Assembly (NCBI GenBank): GCA_963826105.1
Contig: CAWGWA010000003.1
Coordinates: 184,599-248,598 of the forward strand
Length of the DNA stretch: 64,000 bases
Direction of reading: 5' to 3'
From: WHTI01 sp963826105
GTDB taxonomy: Bacteria > Actinomycetota > CADDZG01 > WHSQ01
Part shown: positions 56,262-64,000 of the stretch, in pieces
How the letters are laid out: each line of letters begins with the position of its first letter
Position numbering within the stretch: position 1 is the first letter of the stretch
Notes under the pieces: generated by a model
The model's input: the letters and a program-made list of their open reading frames with translations, nothing else
What the model was told of the DNA's origin: nothing
The model's database searches: none
Translations under genes and position numbers: made by a program

Positions 56262-57814
56262 AGCGTCGGCAGGAAGAGCTTCAAACCGGTCAGCACAGCC
56301 GCTCCCGGTGCGCGACTGCCGTGAGCCGCGTACATGTCCGAGACCGGCGTGATGGTCAGGTAGAGCGTCTGGCCCTCGGGCACTTCGACCGCAACGCCCG
56401 GAAGCTCGATGGAGAACGCCGAACCGGCTCCTGGGAGCGTCCTCCGCAGAGGCATCAGGTTGTTCTGGATCACCTGTGCGTTTGCAGGGGTCGTCCCCAT
56501 GCTGAGCCCAAAGAAGATCCTCGAGTCGGGCACGACGGTATCGATCACGCCGTTGAGCTTGGGGATACCGGCCACGGTGATCGGGCCGACGGTGAGCGGC
56601 AGACTGATCGGTGCGCCCACACCGACCGGGACCGGGATCGTGTTGCCGCCGCCGGCTTCAAGATCCTCATCGACGTCGACGCGTAGCTTCTCGGTCGAGT
56701 TGAAGCTGAAGCACTTGGAACCATCGACGTTGGTGAAGTTGTAACGACCGGGTAGCAGTGAGGACGGGTTCTTACCTGCGAAAACCTGCTTGAAGAATGC
56801 GATCCGCAGCGCGGTCCAATCCCCCGAGCACGCATCGGTCCCACCGGCGGTTCCGATAGGCATGGCGTTCGGTAGCGCGTGACCGCCGTTGTAAGCGACG
56901 AACAGACTCTTCGAGCGAGCCTTCCCCGTCAGGGCGTCGCGAAAGATGTGGAGACCCTGGTTGAGATTGAACAGGTTGTCGGACGAACCCTGACGCTGCA
57001 GAACCGGGACGTTCAGCTTGATCCCTTGGTCCGAGAAGTGACGCGGTGCGTGCTTGGCGAACTCGCTCGCGAGATCCGGGACACCCTCGGTCGGTGTGCC
57101 GAGAACCGTGCCGTCGGGCCACTGGCCGGTGGCGGCGCCCCATGCGAACGCCTCCTGGATGTACTGCGGCACCATCGCGGCACCGGCGGCGAACAGGACC
57201 GAGGTCCACGCGGTCCGGGGGACCGCACGAGGGGCCAGGCTTTCATTCAGGTCGAACCAGGTGATCTCGGGGGCCAGCGCATCGAAGCGCGTGCTGCCTT
57301 CCTCCGCGATCTCGTCAAGGGCGGACATCGTCTGGTAGCCGCCGCCATAGCTCCCACCGATCGCACCGAGCACTGGGTCGGTCGCGATCTTTTGGCCGGA
57401 CGAGTCGACGTTCTTGGCGACCCACGACAGTTTGGCGATGTAGTCGATGACACTGTCGATGTCTTCGGTCTCGAGCTCGGGGTCCTGCACGTTCGCCTGG
57501 CCCCCACTCGCGCCGTGGCCGCGTTGGTCGATACTCACGACTCCGAGGCCGGCATCGAGGAAGGCTTTGACCTCGTCGCCGATCGCTGCGGTGCGGCTTC
57601 CGCCCCAACCATGGCTGTGGAGGATCACGGGGACGGGCGAGGACTTGGAAGCGCCCGCGGGGCGGAAGACGGTGATGGCGATATCGGTACCGTCGGCGTC
57701 GCTGACGACCACGACGTCCTCGGCGCTGTGCTCCGAGGCCGCTATCGCCGTGACCGGCGTGAGTAGGGCGGCAGCGAGTGCAAAGGCGGCCACAAAGGCC
57801 GTGGACTTCCTCAT
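56258..57814 (-). CDS. Secreted CocE/NonD-family hydrolase with a C-terminal binding domain
   Basis: Starting at the ATG at 57814 gives 518 residues with a signal peptide (MRKSTAFVAAFALAAALLTP, cut after about 27). The hydrolase core has VSIDQRGHGASGG and the elbow GAIGGSYGGGYQ (Ser). The C-terminal 150 residues form a beta-rich domain (GNTIPVPVGVGAPISLPLTV, PNGQTL-like EVPEGQTLYLTITPVSDMYA). It is probably an exported esterase or peptidase with an ancillary domain, distinct from the full X-Pro DAP end seen at 21329 and 36456. Confidence 0.85.
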   Translation of the reverse strand: MRKSTAFVAAFALAAALLTPVTAIAASEHSAEDVVVVSDADGTDIAITVFRPAGASKSSPVPVILHSHGWGGSRTAAIGDEVKAFLDAGLGVVSIDQRGHGASGGQANVQDPELETEDIDSVIDYIAKLSWVAKNVDSSGQKIATDPVLGAIGGSYGGGYQTMSALDEIAEEGSTRFDALAPEITWFDLNESLAPRAVPRTAWTSVLFAAGAAMVPQYIQEAFAWGAATGQWPDGTVLGTPTEGVPDLASEFAKHAPRHFSDQGIKLNVPVLQRQGSSDNLFNLNQGLHIFRDALTGKARSKSLFVAYNGGHALPNAMPIGTAGGTDACSGDWTALRIAFFKQVFAGKNPSSLLPGRYNFTNVDGSKCFSFNSTEKLRVDVDEDLEAGGGNTIPVPVGVGAPISLPLTVGPITVAGIPKLNGVIDTVVPDSRIFFGLSMGTTPANAQVIQNNLMPLRRTLPGAGSAFSIELPGVAVEVPEGQTLYLTITPVSDMYAAHGSRAPGAAVLTGLKLFLPTL

Positions 57815-57922
57815 CAGATCCTCCAGATAGGCAGATTCCCGTCTACTGAACGGTTCTGCGCTCCTGCTCGAACTCCTTTCTCCGGTCGCTAACCGCTCCG
57901 CCTGCGCCGGTACGCTCGGGGG

Positions 57923-59028
57923 ATGACCGCCGTGGGAGGGGACGAGGCCTGGCGAAGCGTCTCGGTGAAGGAGCGCCTGGCACGAGTCAGGCACGACCTG
58001 CCGCCCGTGCTCCAGACCGCCGGTTCGGCCGGGATCGCCTACCTGATCTCGAGCGAGGTCCTCGGGCACGAACGCCGATCTTCGCCGCACTGACCGCCGT
58101 CATCATCCTCGGGGCGGCCCGCGGCCAGCATCCTCGCCGGGCGATCGAGATGGTCCTCGGGGTGGCGCTGGGTCTGGCCATCGCCGAGTTCCTCGTCCGA
58201 GGCATCGGGCGTGGGGCTTGGCAACTGATCCTTGTTGGGATCCTTGCGATGGTCGTTGCGATCTTCCTCGGTGGAGGACCCCTCGTAGTCACCCAGGCAG
58301 GCATCTCGGCGATCCTCGTCGTGATCCTCGATCCTCCGAGCGGAGTCGTTCCCGTCCGGTTCTTCGACGCCCTTGTGGGGGGCGGAGTCGCCCTGATCAT
58401 CAGCCAGGTGCTGTTCCCTTTCAATCCGAGAACGCTCGTCTGGCAGGCAGCCGAGCCGGTCTTCCGTCAGCTGGTGGTGGCACTCGATGCGCTCGCGGAT
58501 GCTCTCGAGGTGGGTGACACGGAGGGCGTGAATCAGGCACTGATGCGCGCTCGCGACCTCGACGCCCATGTTCGCCGCTTCAACGACGCCCTGAGCGAAG
58601 GGCACCGGATCGCCCGGCTCGCACCGCCTCGACGCCGCGCCCGGGGGCAGCTCGAGCAGTACGCGGTGGCCGCAACCCAAGTCGACCTCGCGGTCCGCAA
58701 TACGCGCGTCCTCGCCCGCGCCGCGCGAGGATTGGTCCGGCTCGGCGGGCCTGCTCCCAAACCTGTGGTCCAAGCGGTGCGGAACCTCGCGGCTGCGGTC
58801 AGCGCGTTGCAGAGTAAGTTCGCCGATCCAGAAGATGCGCACGAAACGAGGGAGCTTGCCGTCGAAGCGATGAGAAACGCTGCATCGGTTATCGAGGATC
58901 CCGACGCGCTCGTCCTTGGTTCGGTCGTCGGTCAGGTGCGGCTCACCGCCTCGGACCTCCTGCGAGCTACCGGAATGAGCCTGGCCGAAGCTCAGCAAAC
59001 CCTGGATAAGGCGATCGGGATCGAATGA
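57923..59028 (+). CDS. FUSC/aromatic acid exporter-family membrane protein (frameshift near 58071)
   Basis: The ATG at 57923 (MTAVGGDEAWRSVSVKERLA) reaches IAYLISSEVLGH, breaks near 58071, and resumes as TPIFAALTAVIILGAARGQH then PRRAIEMVLGVALGLAIAEF. One A restored in GAAACG gives LGHETPIFAALTAV, the conserved FUSC/ArAE start. About five or six membrane helices, then a helical cytosolic domain of about 180 residues. Total about 369 residues. FUSC proteins export aromatic acids or fusaric acid-like compounds; the substrate is unknown. The stop overlaps the YcaQ-like ATG (ATGA). Confidence 0.8.
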
Positions 59029-60236
59029 CGGTCCCGAGTGTCAGTCTGAAACAAGCGCGCCGGATCGCGATCGACGCGCAAGGACTTGCGGCCGAGCGTC
59101 GCGAGGCGGAAGTCATGGGTGTTGCCCGGCGGCTTCGGTGTATCCAGTTCGATCCGATCAACGCGGTCGCGCGCACGCAGTTGCTGGTCCTCTTCAGCCG
59201 TCTCGGAGCCTTCGATCCTGCAGAACTCGATCGCGGCTCTCTTCGAGGATCGCTCGATGTTCAGCTACTGGGCGCACGCGGCGTCGCTCGTGCTTACCGA
59301 GGACTACGCGATCCATGCACACCGAATGAAGAGATGGCCGGGCCATAGCGGGAAATGGGGGGCCGAAGTCTCCGCATGGATGGATGAGCACAAATCGGCC
59401 CAGCGGCACGTCTTGCGCGAGTTGAAAACCGGACCGAAGAGAGCCAAGATCTCGCCCTCGACTCGATGAAGGGCTGGGAATCGAGCGGCTGGAACGCTAA
59501 CCAGACGATCACGAGGCTGCTCGACTTCATGTGGATCCAGGGCAAGATCATCATCGCCGGCCGGCAAGGAGTTGAGCGGGTGTGGGCTCGCTCGGATCTC
59601 TGGTTCCCTCCTGAGGTTCGAGCCCAACGCTTGCCGCACAAAGCCGCGGTCGAGCAGGCAGCGATCTACTCCCTGCGCGCCCTCGGCATCGCGACCAAGC
59701 AGCACATCAACCGCCACTTCATCGAGGGCCAGTATCCAGACCTGCCGAAGGTCCTCGAATCACTCATCAAGGAAGGTGTTGTCACAGAGGTAGCGGTTAA
59801 GGAGCTGCCGGGTCGCTGGTACATGCTCACCGAAGCCCTCGACCTCATCGATGTAACTGCCAAGGGGTGGCGCGGTCGCACGACCCTGTTGTCTCCCTTC
59901 GACAACCTCATCCGTGACCGTGCCCGAACCGAGGCGATGTTCGACTTCGAGTTCCGAATCGAGATCTACGTCCCGAAGGTCAAACGGAAGTACGGCTACT
60001 ACGTGCTCTCGATCCTCGATGCGGATCGACTCGCGGGACGGATCGATCCGAAGATGGATCGCACCACGAACACGTTGGTCGTGAACGCCGTCCACACCGA
60101 GAAGTGGGCCGAGGGAAACCTCGCGATCGCCCGACGGGCCCGGAAGTCGATCGAGTCCCTCGCCGCGTGGCAGGGCGCCACGGCGATCACCTACGGAAAC
60201 ATCGCCTCGAGCTGGCGCCCGGCGTTCAAGGACTAG
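59025..60236 (+). CDS. YcaQ/AlkZ-like DNA glycosylase or winged-helix protein (frameshifts near 59234 and 59448)
   Basis: The ATG at 59025 reads MTVPSVSLKQARRIAIDAQG and LRCIQFDPINAVARTQLLVL, the hallmark N-terminus of the YcaQ/AlkZ/DUF1006 family. It breaks near 59234 (one CG restored in CGCGCGG gives LDRAALFEDRSMFSYWAHAA), then near 59448 (one G restored gives RAKDLALDSMKGWESSGWNA), and ends with a normal C-terminus (QGATAITYGNIASSWRPAF) at 60236. About 404 residues. Family members unhook interstrand crosslinks or azinomycin adducts by base excision. The catalytic QxQ/QxD could not be checked. Confidence 0.8.
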
Positions 60237-60238
60237 GC

Positions 60239-60658
60239 ATGGACACTGCGATCGAGTTCAGGATGACGGCGGACGGGATCGATTGGATGACTCTGAAGCA
60301 GGATCTGGCCGCGGATGACTTCGATAACGGGCGCACGCCCGAACAGTTGCGCACCTCGTTCGCCAACTCGTTCGCCGTAACCTTCGCTTGGGATGGGCCC
60401 CGTTGCGTTGGGAGCGCCCGGCTCCTATCCGATCGGGTGTGCAACGCCTACCTGATCGACGTCTGGACCGCCGGCTCCCATCGACGGCGAGGGATCGCTC
60501 GTGAGATGGTCACCCGCCTCCTAGATCTCGTCCCCGGTCAGCACGTTGGGTTGTTCACCGAGCACGCCGCCGATCTCTACCGTGACCTCGGGTTCAAAGA
60601 GGAGCACGAAGGGATGTCGATGGTCGTCGGCAAATGGCTCAACCCAGACAACTCCTGA
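60239..60658 (+). CDS. GNAT-family N-acetyltransferase
   Basis: 139 residues starting at the ATG at 60239 (MDTAIEFRMTADGIDWMTLK), two bases after the YcaQ-like stop. The acetyl-CoA motif region is DVWTAGSHRRRGIAREMVTR and the C-terminal helix is ADLYRDLGFKEEHEGMSMV. Intact, probably translationally coupled with the previous gene. Substrate unknown. Confidence 0.87.
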   Translation: MDTAIEFRMTADGIDWMTLKQDLAADDFDNGRTPEQLRTSFANSFAVTFAWDGPRCVGSARLLSDRVCNAYLIDVWTAGSHRRRGIAREMVTRLLDLVPGQHVGLFTEHAADLYRDLGFKEEHEGMSMVVGKWLNPDNS

Positions 60659-60693
60659 GGGGAGCCGCTCGAACCGGATAAGGTTGCGCTCCC

Positions 60694-61901
60694 GTGGGAT
60701 GGTTACCCGAGATTCTCCGCGATCGAGACTTCCGAAGGCTGTACATCGCGCGCTCGATCTCGATATTGGGTAACAGGATCGCACCCATCGCGCTGGCCTT
60801 TGCGGTGCTCGAGATCGGTGACGCCGGGGATCTTGGCTTTGTCATCGGAGCCGCAACCCTCCCTTCGGTTCTATTCATCCTCTTCGGTGGGGTGCTCGCG
60901 GACCGATTGAGCCCACCTCGGATGATGTTCATCGCCGATGTCGTCGACACCGTCGTCCAGGGATTCACCGCCTTCCTGCTCATCACAGCCAATGCGGAAC
61001 TTTGGCATCTGGCGATCCTGCAGTTCATATGGGGGACTTCTTCGGCGTTCTTCAATCCCGCCTCGATGGGAGTCGTACCAATGGTCACGCCTCCCGGGAA
61101 GCTCCAGGATGCCAACGCGATCCGAGTTTCGCTCGTCAACTATCCGCGATCGTTGGACCGGCCCTCGCGGGCGTGCTGGTTGCGACTGTGGGCACCGGGT
61201 GGGCGTTCGCGGTCGACGCCGCCAGCTTCGGCCTCAGCGCCCTCTTCCTGTTCCCTCTCCTCCGGCTCGGTGAACGATCTCTTGAGATCCCAGACACCAT
61301 CGCGGAGCTCAAGGCCGGATGGGTCGAGTTCGTCTCGCGCCGATGGCTGTGGACGCTGGTCATCTACTTCGGGTTCTTCCACGTCGTCTTCATCGCGCCG
61401 GTGTCGGTACTGGGGCCGGCGGTCGCGGAGGCCTCGCTCGGAGGAGCGAGCGCGTGGGCGGTGATCGCAACCGCCGGAGGGATCGGCGGAATCATCGGAG
61501 GTCTATTGGGCCTGCGCATCCGTCCCGAACGCACCGCCTACGTCGTCGCTGGGATGGGATTCCTTCTGCTCCCCGTGCTCATCGCCCTCGCCATCCCTGC
61601 GCCGGTGTTCGTGATCGCCATCGGAGAGTTCCTCGCCGGTGGAACGTTCGCATACGGAGGCACCTTGTGGGACACGACTCTTCAGGAGCACATCCCGCGG
61701 CACATGCTGTCGCGCGTCTCGGCCTACGACTGGTTGGGCTCGACGCTGCTCTTGCCCCTCGGTACCATCGCCGCCGGGGCACTGGGTGTGAGCATCGGTT
61801 TCGGTCCGACACTGATCGGCGGCGCGATCCTTCTCGTCGTCTCGACAGCGGGAGTGATGCTGGTCAAGGATGTGCGTGAGCTCAAGCGACCAACCTCGTG
61901 A
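60694..61901 (+). CDS. MFS transporter (frameshift near 61126)
   Basis: A GTG at 60694 opens MGWLPEILRDRDFRRLYIAR then SISILGNRIAPIALAFAVLE. The frame breaks near 61126, after QDANAIR, and resumes as FARQLSAIVGPALAGVLVAT; one G restored in GGTTTC gives AIRGFARQLSAIVGPALAG, the conserved MFS-3 loop. The second half (about 12 helices in all) ends at 61901. Total about 402 residues. It is related to the MefA-like transporter at 1726. Substrate unknown. Confidence 0.83.
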
Positions 61902-61917
61902 TCGAGGTGATCGGGGT

Positions 61918-62322
61918 CTAGTCGGGGACGACCGGTTGATAGGTTCCGAAGCTCCATAGATGCCCTTCGAGATCGCGCGCGGTGTACTCACGGGCGCCAT
62001 AGTCCATGTCGGCGATATCGAAGACCATCTCCGCACCGTGCTTGCTCGCTCGTGCGTAGTGCGCGTCGACGTCCTCGACGTAAACGTAGATGCCACCGGT
62101 GACTGCATCGAGCTCATTCGGAGACTTCACGCCGAGCGCATCGTCGCGGGCCTCTCCCACCATGATGATCCCCGGTCCGAGTTTGAGCTCGGCGTGAGCG
62201 ACGGTGCCGTCCTCCGCGTCCATCAGTGAATGCACTTCGAAGCCGAACGCGAGTCCGAGCCACTCGATCGCCTTCCGGGCGTTGCGGTACCGGAGGAACG
62301 GGAACATGTTGGGGGCCGTCAT
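61918..62322 (-). CDS. VOC-family (glyoxalase-like) protein
   Basis: Starting at the ATG at 62322 (MTAPNMFPFLRYRNARKAIE) gives 134 residues with a GGAGGTG ribosome site; the ATG overlaps the metallophosphoesterase stop (TGATG). The sequence FLRYRNARKAIEWLGLAFGF and YTARDLEGHLWSFGTY are typical of PhnB/YkcA-like VOC proteins. Role unknown. Confidence 0.86.
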   Translation of the reverse strand: MTAPNMFPFLRYRNARKAIEWLGLAFGFEVHSLMDAEDGTVAHAELKLGPGIIMVGEARDDALGVKSPNELDAVTGGIYVYVEDVDAHYARASKHGAEMVFDIADMDYGAREYTARDLEGHLWSFGTYQPVVPD

Positions 62323-63068
62323 CACTGCACCTCCTGCGAAGATCTTGCTTCCGTCGACCATAGTCCCAGCCACCACTCCCGCTGGGGCATACCGCGCTCA
62401 CGTGCGGCGTCAAATAGCGGAGCCGGATCGTACCGAAGTTGATGGAACTCCACGCCCCGGAACTCAGCGCCATCCATAGTCACGATCGCGTAATCGGCCA
62501 GGGGGATCAGGTGAGCATCCCCTGAGGTCTGGTCGTAGGTCATCCCCACGCTACCGGGGTTGACGTAGAAGCGGTCGGAGAAGCGGCGGAGGTTCTGGAA
62601 ATGCCAGTGCCCACCGCAATAAACGCGTGCTCCCCGATCGAGAGCGGATGCGAGGAACTCCTCAGATGCATCCAACTCGATCTTCTCATCGTACGAGGCC
62701 GGCGTTCCGTGGAACGCGAGCAGCGCACCGTCTCCGAGGGACACGGTGGGCGCGTAACGGCGGATATGAGCGCGGTGCACATCGCTCAGGGCGGCAGCAC
62801 ACCACATATCGATCTCAAGGATCCTCGCGATGAAGTCGTCGTCCGTGGTCTCGTCCTTGCCTCCGAGGAGGATGTCGTCGGTATTCCCCATCACGACAGG
62901 GCAGCTGAGCGCCGCGACTCGCTCGATCGTCTCGACCGGAAAGGGGCCGGTGGCGGCGACATCCCCAAGACAGACATAGGAGTCCACCGCGCGATCGGCA
63001 GCATGGGCAAGGACAACCTGAAGCGCCACGTCGTTGCCGTGAATGTCGGCGATGACAGCTAACCGCAT
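62322..63068 (-). CDS. Metallophosphoesterase (YfcE/MJ0936-like)
   Basis: 248 residues. Metal-binding motifs: IADIHGN (near 6-12), YVCLGDVAATGPFP (Asp/Gly-Asp), VVMGNTDDILLGG (Asn), FHGTPASYDEKI and YCGGHWHFQNLRRF (GHxH-like). It is a calcineurin-like phosphodiesterase probably acting on cyclic nucleotides or phosphate esters in the cytosol. It lies 7 bases after the ACT gene stop region and overlaps the VOC gene. Confidence 0.9.
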   Translation of the reverse strand: MRLAVIADIHGNDVALQVVLAHAADRAVDSYVCLGDVAATGPFPVETIERVAALSCPVVMGNTDDILLGGKDETTDDDFIARILEIDMWCAAALSDVHRAHIRRYAPTVSLGDGALLAFHGTPASYDEKIELDASEEFLASALDRGARVYCGGHWHFQNLRRFSDRFYVNPGSVGMTYDQTSGDAHLIPLADYAIVTMDGAEFRGVEFHQLRYDPAPLFDAARERGMPQREWWLGLWSTEARSSQEVQ

Positions 63069-63075
63069 GACGGAA

Positions 63076-63471
63076 CTAATACGTTGCCTCGTCCACCCTC
63101 AGCCCGCGGCGTTCCCGGCGCATACTTTCGGTTCCGATCACCCAGCGGCCGTCGGGGGCCATGTAGAGGACCTCGATGTTGTCACCCTTGGTCGAGTACT
63201 CATTGAACAGATCGACCAGGACGCCTCGGTGAGCTTCGATCTCGCGCAACTCGATCTCGTGCTCTCCTGTCACCTCGATCTGAGCGGCTTCGAACGCCTT
63301 GCGGGCGCCGTCGGCATGATCGGTGAGCACATGGATGTACGCCCACCGCTCGCCGGGGCGGTTGTCTGCCGAGGCCGCAAGCACCTCAACGCCCGCGTCG
63401 AGTAAAACCTGAAGGGCGCCCACCAGGGCCCCCGGTCGGTTGGGAACGTTGACTCGTAGATCGACGCTCAA
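63076..63471 (-). CDS. ACT-domain protein
   Basis: 131 residues from a TTG at 63471 (TTG AGC GTC GAT CTA). The ACT fold is seen in SVDLRVNVPNRPGALVGALQ then VLLDAGVEVLAASADNRPGE. Proteins of this size act as small-molecule-binding regulatory subunits. The start overlaps the repaired DLH stop by four bases (TTGA). A partner enzyme is not visible. Confidence 0.8.
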   Translation of the reverse strand: MSVDLRVNVPNRPGALVGALQVLLDAGVEVLAASADNRPGERWAYIHVLTDHADGARKAFEAAQIEVTGEHEIELREIEAHRGVLVDLFNEYSTKGDNIEVLYMAPDGRWVIGTESMRRERRGLRVDEATY

Positions 63472-63976
63472 CCTGCACCTCCATCGTCACTCAGTCCCTC
63501 AATGATGGGACCGAACCAGTCACGGGACAAGAGCATCTTCACGAGAGGTTGTAGAGGAGGAAGTCGACGATGTCCTCGGACGACGCCGAGGCTGCATCGA
63601 GGCACAGTAGGGGGCCGCCCGTCTCGATCTCTGCCCCCCAGGCTACGAAAGCATCGGGCGAGGATCCCTCGGCCGCGGCGGCTCCGATGGCGGCGCCCGA
63701 GCCCAGCCCTACGATCCCGACCCGTGGGTGCCAGTTGGCGGTGAGGTGACCCGCCGCCTCGCGGATCAGCCGTGCCGCCCTGTCCTCGTCGAGCGTCGAC
63801 GCCAGCCCCTTCGCCTCATCCTCGGTCGCCGCCACCCGTCCGGCGTAGAGATCGGGGGCCAGGACCGTGAAGCCCTCGAGGTTCAGCTCGTCGCAGAACG
63901 CGATCACCCCCGGGTGAAGTCCGAAGGCATCGTGCACCACGACCACGCCTGGACCCACGCGCTCCGAGTACGACAT
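63468..63976 (-). CDS. Dienelactone hydrolase-family protein (probable frameshift near 63542)
   Basis: The ATG at 63976 (MSYSERVGPGVVVVHDAFGL) runs 145 codons to LLYNLS and a stop at 63539. The GLGSGAAIG loop sits where DLH has the nucleophile Cys or Ser, and the C-terminal His is missing. In the next frame the DNA reads VKMLLSRDWFGPIIEGLSDD then a stop at 63468 that overlaps the ACT TTG start, as other gene pairs here do. One base restored near 63542 would give about 169 residues. This extension is an inference. Compared with the usual 230-residue DLH it is short. Confidence 0.6.
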
Positions 63977-64000
63977 GTATCCAGTTCCGCGCGCAGCACC

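Overview
The window looks like a chromosomal contig of an uncultured, high-GC bacterium, most probably a deep-branching member of the Actinomycetota. This is inferred from frequent GTG and TTG starts, tight 1-4 base overlaps between genes, and the gene set: biotin carboxylase fused to BCCP, many acyl-CoA dehydrogenase/thioesterase/SCP2 genes, TMEM175, DUF1295, DUF1761, DUF2269, a SigG-like ECF factor with a SnoaL tail, and fused SecDF. No rRNA or tRNA gene and no CRISPR array was seen, so the lineage cannot be fixed more closely. I count 71 coding regions. Two were not obvious: a 29-residue membrane protein (22981-23070) and a 55-residue basic protein (52347-52514). A large membrane protein runs off the left edge.

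Layout. 1-7031: envelope genes (membrane protein, MFS transporter, phosphodiesterase, a secreted copper-monooxygenase-like protein, DUF2304-GT2). 7048-9263: an NYN/OST-HTH protein coupled to RNase D. 9260-14624: acyl-CoA metabolism, including a di-iron R2-like/SCP2 fusion. 14604-19581: a minus-strand set for surface or lipid modification (hydrolase, HTTM protein and partner, sulfotransferase, membrane glycosyltransferase-like protein). 19578-31297: biotin carboxylase, secreted CocE-type hydrolase, SHOCT protein, FAD oxidase, antiporter plus TrkA-C, SecDF, small membrane proteins. 31300-32693: two small redox/hydrolase genes. 32706-35637: an accessory island with two Xre paralogues, each with its own palindromic operator, a nucleotidyltransferase forming a toxin-antitoxin-like pair, a Cys-rich protein, a tyrosine recombinase and a HicB-like gene. 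35799-44873: DHFR-like, CocE hydrolase, SRPBCC, ABC exporter, STAS and ECF sigma factor, HMG-CoA lyase, YrdB. 44937-49129: a two-component system, two Asp-rich repeat proteins and a Ser/Thr kinase that share an upstream direct-repeat box. This is the best candidate for an undescribed system. 49146-55654: enoyl-CoA hydratase, carboxyltransferase, biotin-protein ligase and biotin carboxylase/BCCP. 55806-63976: membrane proteins, hydrolases, YcaQ-like protein, MFS, metallophosphoesterase, ACT and DLH proteins.

The strongest window-wide signal is that 18 of 71 genes are split by small frameshifts (21 sites). At least 12 of these are explained by loss of one CG/GC dinucleotide inside a CGCG-type or GGCGCC tract. 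Most of the rest look like single-base errors. This points to systematic consensus errors in the assembly rather than gene decay. Gene spans below are given across the frameshifts, with the repaired reading described.

Metabolically the window suggests an aerobic heterotroph that degrades fatty acids, branched-chain amino acids and peptides or esters. It has two acyl-CoA dehydrogenases, enoyl-CoA hydratase, HMG-CoA lyase, two biotin carboxylase/BCCP proteins with a carboxyltransferase and BirA, and three secreted CocE/NonD hydrolases.
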